This document shows positions 25,323 to 31,456 of a DNA stretch of 64,000 nucleotides, one piece after another. Source of the DNA: Solimonas sp040066175 (GTDB lineage Bacteria > Pseudomonadota > Gammaproteobacteria > Nevskiales > Nevskiaceae); NCBI RefSeq assembly GCF_040066175.1, contig NZ_JBEAAM010000009.1:62001-126000 (forward strand), in the 5' to 3' direction. A program made the position numbers and the translations under genes. The notes below the pieces were generated by a model. It had not been told where the DNA came from and ran no database searches. It worked only from the letters and a program-made list of their open reading frames with translations. Position 1 is the stretch's first letter. The number at the start of each line of letters is the position of its first letter.

Positions 25323-27584
25323 ATGACAATCAAGAACACATACGGCGGGAGGGACCTCGCCGTTGCCGCGTGCGTGGCATTGTTGAGCGCCGCGCCATTC
25401 ATGGCGGCGGCGCAGGACGCCGACGCGGAGCTGCCAACCATCCCGGTCCGCGAAGGCGATCCGGATGCGCCGCCACCCGCCGCGGCGGACGACTCCACCG
25501 TGCTCGAGGACGTCATCGTCACCGCCACGAAGCGCCGCGCCGCCCTGCGCGACCTGCCGCAAAGCATCGCCGCGCTCAGCGGCGAGGAACTGGAACAGCT
25601 CGGCGCCGCCGAACTGCGCGATTTCCTGATCCGCATCCCCGGCGTCGGGCAGAGCGAGATCCAGCCCGATCTCAACCGCATCTCGATCCGCGGCATCCAG
25701 ACGGACGTCAGCAACGTCACCCCGGCCGCGACCGGCCTGTTCATCGACGACGTCCCGCTCATTGACCCCTTCCTGCTGCACGTCAGCCCCGACCTGCCGC
25801 CCTTCGACCTCGCCGGCATCGAAGTCCTCAAGGGTCCGCAGGGCACGCTGTTCGGCGGCTCGGCGCTGGCCGGCGCGTTGCGCTACAAGCTCGCCGACGC
25901 CGTGCCCGGCGCGTGGGAATCGCGCGGCTTCGCGCAGTACCAGACACTGGCCGACGGCTCGCCCAACCGCATCGCCGGCGCCGCGCTCAATCTGTCGCTG
26001 GGCGAGAGCGACGCGGCCCTGCGCCTGGTCGGCATAAGCCGCCTCACCGGCGGCACCATCGACGACCTGCGCAGCGGCGACAAAGACACCGACCGCACGT
26101 CCAACTTCAGCGGGCGCGCACTGCTGCGCTGGAACGCCGGCGACGACTGGTCGGTCGGCCTCAAGGCCTATGACCAGTACACCCACGGCGAAGACGTGCC
26201 CCTGGCCGAAACCACCGATGGCCGCTTCGAGCGTCAGCGAGCGCTGACCCAATCGCCCTACGAGACGCAGTACCGCTTCTTCGCGCTGGACCTCACGCGC
26301 ACGCTGTCGTTCGGCGAATTCGTGTCCGTCACGAGCTGGCTGCACAAGCAGGGCGACCTCAGCAATGCCTTCGCCGAGCGCATCCTCGGCGTCGAATCGC
26401 TGGGGCAGCCGATCGGCGCACCGATGACCGAAGACACCCGCGGCCTGGTGCAGGAATTCCGTCTCGTTTCGCCCGATGCGCCTGAGGCAAAGTGGGAATG
26501 GCTCATCGGCGCCTTCGGCCATGACCATTCGAGTTTCACGACGCAGCGCATCTTCACGACCGTTCCGATTGCGGGGCAGGACGCCGACGCCCTCAACTTC
26601 GTCGCCGACGTCGAAGCGCGCGAATACGCGCTGTTCGGCGAAGCCTCACGGCGTCTCGGCCGCCGCTGGAAGGCAACGCTGGGACTGCGCGGCTACCAAG
26701 TCGAAACCTTCGGCACCGTGGTCAGCTCCGGCGTGCTGATCCTCGCCAGCGGCAGCCCCGAGAATCGCAACGACGCCAACGTGCGCGCCTCCGGCGTCAA
26801 TCCCCAGCTCGCCCTGCAGGTCGACGTCACTGACGACATCGCCAGCTACGTCAGCGCGACGCGCGGCTTCCGCTTCGGCGGCGTGCAGACCATTGGCCCG
26901 TCGCCGGCTTCGCCCAATGCCAGGCAGACCTACTCGCCCGACACCGTCTGGAACTACGAGCTGGGCCTGCGGACGCAGTGGCTCGACGGCGCGCTGCAGA
27001 TTGACGGCGCCGTGTTCTACATCGACTGGAACGACCCGCAGGTGCAGACCACCACGGGAGGCGCGGTGCCGCTCAACACGATCGACAACGCCGGCCACGC
27101 CCGCAGCCGCGGCGGCGAACTGGCGCTGCGCTACCTTCCTGCGTTTCTCGACGGGCTCGACCTCGGCCTGTCGTGGGCGTGGGCGGACGCGCGCATCACC
27201 GAACCCTACGTCGCGCCCGGCGGCGCCACCGTGCCCAAAGGCGCACGCCTGCCTGGCTCGGCCGACCGTCAGCTTGTCGCGAGCCTCGGCTACAGGCGCG
27301 GCTTCGGCGCCGCCGCCTTCACGACCACGCTCGCCTACGTGCGCCAGGGCGACGGCGTCAGCGACATCCTGCAATCGATGAAGATCCTCGACTACCAGAC
27401 CTTCGACCTGCGCTGCGGCATCGCCCTGTCACAGCTCTGGGGCGCGCCGGAGCTGAGCGTCGGACTGATGAACCTCACCGACGAGCGGGCGGTCACAACG
27501 GCGCTGGTGCAGTCCGAGACCAACTACACGACGATCTACAACCGGCCGCGCACGCTCGACATCCGGCTCGACCTGCGGTTTTGA
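25323..27584 (+). CDS. TonB-dependent outer-membrane receptor
   Basis: 753 residues. A signal peptide (MTIKNTYGGRDLAVAACVALLSAAPFMAAAQ, shown here only by its start and the AAAQ end) is followed by a likely TonB box (VLEDVIVTATKR). Then come a plug domain (DLPQSIAALSGEELE, RISIRGIQTD, IEVLKGPQGTLFGGSALAGALRY) and a 22-strand barrel with the usual C-terminal aromatic end (LDIRLDLRF). Such receptors import siderophores, vitamins or hydrophobic substrates including sterol-like compounds. It lies beside no iron-uptake genes. Its relative at 59825 is in the same steroid-rich window, so uptake of a carbon source is plausible. Confidence 0.9.
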   Translation: MTIKNTYGGRDLAVAACVALLSAAPFMAAAQDADAELPTIPVREGDPDAPPPAAADDSTVLEDVIVTATKRRAALRDLPQSIAALSGEELEQLGAAELRDFLIRIPGVGQSEIQPDLNRISIRGIQTDVSNVTPAATGLFIDDVPLIDPFLLHVSPDLPPFDLAGIEVLKGPQGTLFGGSALAGALRYKLADAVPGAWESRGFAQYQTLADGSPNRIAGAALNLSLGESDAALRLVGISRLTGGTIDDLRSGDKDTDRTSNFSGRALLRWNAGDDWSVGLKAYDQYTHGEDVPLAETTDGRFERQRALTQSPYETQYRFFALDLTRTLSFGEFVSVTSWLHKQGDLSNAFAERILGVESLGQPIGAPMTEDTRGLVQEFRLVSPDAPEAKWEWLIGAFGHDHSSFTTQRIFTTVPIAGQDADALNFVADVEAREYALFGEASRRLGRRWKATLGLRGYQVETFGTVVSSGVLILASGSPENRNDANVRASGVNPQLALQVDVTDDIASYVSATRGFRFGGVQTIGPSPASPNARQTYSPDTVWNYELGLRTQWLDGALQIDGAVFYIDWNDPQVQTTTGGAVPLNTIDNAGHARSRGGELALRYLPAFLDGLDLGLSWAWADARITEPYVAPGGATVPKGARLPGSADRQLVASLGYRRGFGAAAFTTTLAYVRQGDGVSDILQSMKILDYQTFDLRCGIALSQLWGAPELSVGLMNLTDERAVTTALVQSETNYTTIYNRPRTLDIRLDLRF

Positions 27585-27635
27585 GCATCCCAGGCCCCCG
27601 CATGCGCGCACCCGGCGTTCGCGAAGAAACCTTGA

Positions 27636-27737
27636 CCCGTTCGGGCCGAGTGCCGCACGCACAGCGTGCGGTGTATCGAGGCCAGCGCCGCGACGGTCTC
27701 GATACGCTCGCTGCACGGGCTACTCGACCCGAACGGG
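27636..27737. repeat. Multi-hairpin (cloverleaf-like) repeat with CCCGTTCGGG arms
   Basis: Outer arms are CCCGTTCGGG(C/T)CGAGT at 27636-27651 and its complement at 27722-27737. Inside are GTATCGAG/CTCGATAC (8 bp) and a GCACGC/GTGCGG hairpin. It lies in the gap between convergent genes (receptor and hydrolase) and may also end transcription. It resembles REP-type elements of proteobacteria. Confidence 0.65.
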
Positions 27738-27784
27738 ATCAAGGGGTTGTGCTTCTGTTTCTTGAGAGACGCCGATGCACAGCC

Positions 27785-29989
27785 TCAGGCCGGGTGCAGG
27801 ATCTGCCAGCCGTACAACCAGATCAGGAAGGCGACCGACGCGACGAATAGCACGGTGTACTCGGCGCGGGCGTACAAGCTCCAGGCGCCGGCACGCCAGG
27901 CGCGGAACGCCACATAGCCCATCGCGATCGTGGCCAGCGCCGACGTCGCAAACAGCAGCGGCGTCGCCTGCAGATACCATGGAATCTCCGTGAGCAGCAT
28001 CGCGAAACGGAAGAGCAGATCGGACAAGGTCTTGACGAGCACGGCCACCATCAGCAGGTTCAGCACGCCAACCCCAACCGCGAGCCAGCGCGCGGCCGGC
28101 AGCGGATTGGCGCCGCCGCTCAGCCTGGGAGCGAAGGCAAGAGTCAGCATGAGCAGCCCAAGCAGCACGATTGCCCAGCTCAGCGGCGGCGCTGGGAAAG
28201 CGCTGGTCCAGGTCGAAATGGCGGCCATCGCCAATGCCACGGCATGCGCCGCATTGGCCTGTCGTGGCGGCAGCTTGTACGCCGGATTGAAGGCCTGCGG
28301 TCCGACCAGATGCGAGACCTTGCCGTGCTCGTCGCGCAGGAACGTCAGCGTGTCCTGTCCGTCGATACGACGAAACGTGTCCGGAGCGACCTCGACCCAC
28401 TCCGCGCCCTTGATCCACAGGGTGTTGTCGGGCGTGGCCACGACATCGAAGCCCCAGCTCATCTCGAACAGTCCCTCGCTCTTGGTGTACGAGCGCGAGT
28501 TCGGGCCGTAGCTGCCGACGTATTCCTGCGCGCGACGGGCGAAGTCCGGCGGCGGCGGCACGTCCGGCAGTGTCGCGGGGAAGTAGCGGTTGAGGACGGC
28601 GTTGACGAAGCCCTTCGCGACGTCGGTGGGCGGCATCGTGTTGTAGACCACGAAGACACCGAAGCTGGCCTGCGGAATCAGGGTCATCTCGGCGCGGAAG
28701 TTGACCGTCTTGCCGCCGTGACCGATTGTGCGCCAGCCGTTCACGTAGGTCTCGAAATACCCGTAACCCGAGCCGTTGACGTAGGGGCTGGGGCTGAGCG
28801 CGCGCGACTGCATCAGGCGCGCGGTCTGCGCGTCGAGGATGCGCCGGTCGCCGTACTGACCGAGCTGCAGCTGCGCGATCATGAAGCGCGCCATGTCAGC
28901 CGCGGTCGTGCTCAGGCTGCCGGCGGGCGCAATGCCGGAGAAATATTCGAACGGCTGCGGCTTCGCGAAATCGAGGTACGTGTATCCCTTGGCCACGTCG
29001 TCCTGCAGCGCAGCCGGAACCGGCTCACGGAACGTGCTGCGCGACATGCCCAGCGGCTCAAAGACATTTCTCTCCATGTACTCGGCGAACGGCTGCCCGG
29101 AAATCTCCTGCACCAGGTAACCAGCCAAGGCCGCGCCCCAGTTCGAGTACGACGCATGTCGCCCGTCGGCGAAGTCGGTCGTCGGCGGCCAGATGCGCGC
29201 GGGAATGTGGCTGGCGAGCACCTTTTCCAGCGGCAGCAGGTGTTGCGGGTCCGCCTCCAGCATGTAGTCCCACTTGTTGTCCTCGAAGCCGCCGGTGTGC
29301 GTCATCAGGTTCTTCATCGTCACCGGCTGCGGGAACGTGTCGGGAATCCGGAACGCCGTCAGGTAGTCGTTGACGTCGGCGTCCAGCTTCAGCTTGCCCT
29401 GCTCCTGAAGCTGCATCGCCGCGGTCCACGTAAACATCTTGGAAATGGACCCTACCCGGAACAGCGTGCGGTCGGGATCCACTTTTTCCTTGCGCGCGGT
29501 GTCGGCATAGCCGGCGCCATACTTGAAGATGATCTCGCCGTTCTGCACCACTGCCACCGCGGCGCCCGCCACCAGGCCGTAGGCGACATAGCGATCGATC
29601 AGCGCCGGCACGAAGCGGGCAACATCGTCCGGATCGATCTTGGTCTGCGGCAGCGGGCCGCACACCGGCGACGCACCCGGGATCTCTTGATATTGCAAGC
29701 CCGGAGGCGCCACCGGCTCGGGCAGCACGCAGGGCGTGCCGGGCAGATTCGTTCCCGGGGGCGACAGGTCCGCCATCATTGGGCTGGCCGTGCGCGGCGC
29801 GCACACGCGACCCAGCACCGGATCGAAACGGGCTCGGTCCGAGCCGCAGGGATTCTCGTCGTCCGCCATGGGCAGCGCTTCGGCGCGGGCACCCGCGTCC
29901 GGCAGCTGCGCCCATGCAGTCGGCATCATCACCGTGCACCCCACGCCCCCCAGCAGCGCGGCAGCAAGCCACGCAACAGACACGCGCAT
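27785..29989 (-). CDS. Class C beta-lactamase-fold serine hydrolase with C-terminal membrane domain
   Basis: 734 residues. The secretion signal is MRVSVAWLAAALLGGVGC with a possible lipobox Cys. After about 120 residues comes a serine hydrolase domain with the nucleophile motif SISK (in FRVGSISKMFTW), the YSN motif (ASYSNWGAALAGY) and the third box HGGK (GHGGKTVNF). The C-terminal 150 residues hold about five membrane helices (from VALAMAAISTW to YTVLFVASVAFLIWLY). The active site should face the periplasm. Relatives are esterases, D-aminopeptidases and peptidases as well as lactamases. GAGGGGG before 29989 supports this ATG. It lies 115 bp downstream of the radical SAM/peptide gene on the same strand, so it could cut or export-process that product; inference. 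Confidence 0.8.
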   Translation of the reverse strand: MRVSVAWLAAALLGGVGCTVMMPTAWAQLPDAGARAEALPMADDENPCGSDRARFDPVLGRVCAPRTASPMMADLSPPGTNLPGTPCVLPEPVAPPGLQYQEIPGASPVCGPLPQTKIDPDDVARFVPALIDRYVAYGLVAGAAVAVVQNGEIIFKYGAGYADTARKEKVDPDRTLFRVGSISKMFTWTAAMQLQEQGKLKLDADVNDYLTAFRIPDTFPQPVTMKNLMTHTGGFEDNKWDYMLEADPQHLLPLEKVLASHIPARIWPPTTDFADGRHASYSNWGAALAGYLVQEISGQPFAEYMERNVFEPLGMSRSTFREPVPAALQDDVAKGYTYLDFAKPQPFEYFSGIAPAGSLSTTAADMARFMIAQLQLGQYGDRRILDAQTARLMQSRALSPSPYVNGSGYGYFETYVNGWRTIGHGGKTVNFRAEMTLIPQASFGVFVVYNTMPPTDVAKGFVNAVLNRYFPATLPDVPPPPDFARRAQEYVGSYGPNSRSYTKSEGLFEMSWGFDVVATPDNTLWIKGAEWVEVAPDTFRRIDGQDTLTFLRDEHGKVSHLVGPQAFNPAYKLPPRQANAAHAVALAMAAISTWTSAFPAPPLSWAIVLLGLLMLTLAFAPRLSGGANPLPAARWLAVGVGVLNLLMVAVLVKTLSDLLFRFAMLLTEIPWYLQATPLLFATSALATIAMGYVAFRAWRAGAWSLYARAEYTVLFVASVAFLIWLYGWQILHPA

Positions 29990-30103
29990 GATTCGTTCCC
30001 CCTCTGGCAACCGCTCGCTTGCCGGACGCCGCCGGCACGCGAGCGCAAGTGCATTGACCCCCTGGACCCGCTTGCGCGGGCCACGCCTGTCGGACCAGCG
30101 CGC

Positions 30104-30439
30104 CTACCAGCCGCCCGGGTCGAGGAGGCCGTCGATCACCATGATCATGTTGCGGTCGCGCCACAGGTCGTTGACGTTCTTGCCCAGGCGCACCAGCGTG
30201 TCGACGGCCTCGCCGTAGGCCTTGATGTCGTCTCTGGCGGCGAGCAGCGCCTCGACGTCCTTGTCGGTGAAATTGAGCCCGAATTCGGCGGCCACCTTCT
30301 TCGGGTTGCGCAGCAACCGCATGCGAAAGCCCCGGTCCGAGAACACCATGAACGAAAGCTCCCTGCGCTCCTTCAGCTTCTTTGCCTTGGCGGCACTGAT
30401 CTTCGGCGTGCTGCGCTTCTTGCCACTGCTCTTCTTCAT
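30104..30439 (-). CDS. Possible internally started precursor peptide (in frame with the radical SAM gene)
   Basis: An alternative 111-residue product from an ATG at 30439, preceded by GAGGGGAGA seven bases upstream. The sequence starts MKKSSGKKRSTPK, has a helical leader-like middle (FRMRLLRNPKKVAAEFGLNF, DKDVEALLAA) and ends NMIMVIDGLLDPGGW. The middle matches the pattern D..FR..LL.(D/N)P...A..FGL of RiPP leader domains. The C-terminal 20 residues are a candidate core, though poor in Cys, Ser and Thr. It may be a separate precursor whose upstream partner has lost its stop, or both fused and free forms may be made. Not proven. Confidence 0.4.
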   Translation of the reverse strand: MKKSSGKKRSTPKISAAKAKKLKERRELSFMVFSDRGFRMRLLRNPKKVAAEFGLNFTDKDVEALLAARDDIKAYGEAVDTLVRLGKNVNDLWRDRNMIMVIDGLLDPGGW

Positions 30440-31456
30440 GCTGTGTCTCCCCTCGCAAGTCACTGGAATGCCGCCTATGTCCGTGGCGGTGGCCGGTCCG
30501 ACCACACGGTCGAGAATCTCCGAAAGTTGTTGCACCTCGAACGCCTCGCTGACCTCGGCCGCGATCGGCGCCATCACCGGATCGGTCGCGATGTGCGTGC
30601 ACATCTCGCAGACGCTGGTGTAGTCGCGACGCAGGCGCGCACCCTCGCCGCGCGCCTGCACGGCCCGGGCGAAGTGGATCGGCCCGTGTTCGCGCAGGAT
30701 CTGCTGCGTACCGCCGAAGTACAGGCCGTCGTGCAGCTCGCGCAGCGGCGAGACGTGGGCATTGCCGAGGGACAGCAATGGGTTGAATGCACCGGGATTG
30801 CAGCAGGTGTAGGCCTCGCCGTCCCAGCCCACGGTCGTCAGCATGCCGGGACAGCGTTGCGTGGGCAGCCCGGGTCGCCGTCGGTACTCGTCCACCGGCA
30901 GGACTTCGCCCTCGCGCAGGTGCGGCAGCACCGGGAAGACTTCCACGTGCCGGGCGCCGGCCGCGCGCGCCCAGGCGTCGATGGTGCGCTCGTCTTCAGG
31001 GTCAGAGCGGAGGTGCACGTACTTCAGCCCGCACGGCAGGCCCACCTGGCGCCCCGCGTTCAAGGCACGCTCGACGCGGCGGCGGTTCACGTACATCTGG
31101 TGAAACCGGCTCGCGCTTATCGCGAGCCGATTCAGGCCTGCGTCTTTCAGTTCGGACAGCACTGCGCGCGCCTTGTCGTCGCTGGTCGCCCAGTAGGCAT
31201 TGGTGACGCAACCCATGTCGGCGCCGAGCGCCTTGCCGTGCGCGACGATTTCGAGCAGCAGCGGAAAGTCCAGAAACGGCTCGCCGCCGGTCAGGCCGAT
31301 GCGCAGCGGCTCCCCGTGTGAGGCCTCTGCCGCCTGGTCCATCAGGCCGAAAATCTGCTCGCGCGACAACGCCTCGGTGCGGTGCGGCCCGCAACTGGTG
31401 CTGCAGTGGGCGCAGCGCGCGTTGCAACGCGCGCTGAACATCAGCGACAGCTTCAT
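30104..31456 (-). CDS. Radical SAM/SPASM-like protein fused in frame to a leader-peptide-like domain
   Basis: 450 residues. Cys11, Cys15 and Cys18 (CNARCAHC) form the radical SAM cluster motif, and LTGGEP (about 55-60) binds SAM. A C-terminal Cys set (Cys202, Cys218-219, Cys283, Cys286: RCPG, YTCCNPG, CEMC) suggests a SPASM/Twitch auxiliary cluster, as in peptide-modifying enzymes. From residue 340 the chain continues without a stop into a Lys-rich then leader-like region (SFMVFSDRGFRMRLLRNPKKVAAEFGL). That region resembles leaders of ribosomally made modified peptides of the NHLP/Franean1_4349 kind. A good ribosome site precedes Met340, so the tail may also be made alone. The ATG at 31456 overlaps the kinase stop (ATGA). 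This is probably a maturase-substrate pair under kinase control; product unknown. Confidence 0.75.
   Translation of the reverse strand: MKLSLMFSARCNARCAHCSTSCGPHRTEALSREQIFGLMDQAAEASHGEPLRIGLTGGEPFLDFPLLLEIVAHGKALGADMGCVTNAYWATSDDKARAVLSELKDAGLNRLAISASRFHQMYVNRRRVERALNAGRQVGLPCGLKYVHLRSDPEDERTIDAWARAAGARHVEVFPVLPHLREGEVLPVDEYRRRPGLPTQRCPGMLTTVGWDGEAYTCCNPGAFNPLLSLGNAHVSPLRELHDGLYFGGTQQILREHGPIHFARAVQARGEGARLRRDYTSVCEMCTHIATDPVMAPIAAEVSEAFEVQQLSEILDRVVGPATATDIGGIPVTCEGRHSMKKSSGKKRSTPKISAAKAKKLKERRELSFMVFSDRGFRMRLLRNPKKVAAEFGLNFTDKDVEALLAARDDIKAYGEAVDTLVRLGKNVNDLWRDRNMIMVIDGLLDPGGW

Noticed and set aside
28244..31321. A 1025-codon plus-strand open frame over the hydrolase and radical SAM genes
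   Set aside because: Low-complexity Arg/His/Val composition; the minus strand has catalytic motifs for real enzymes.
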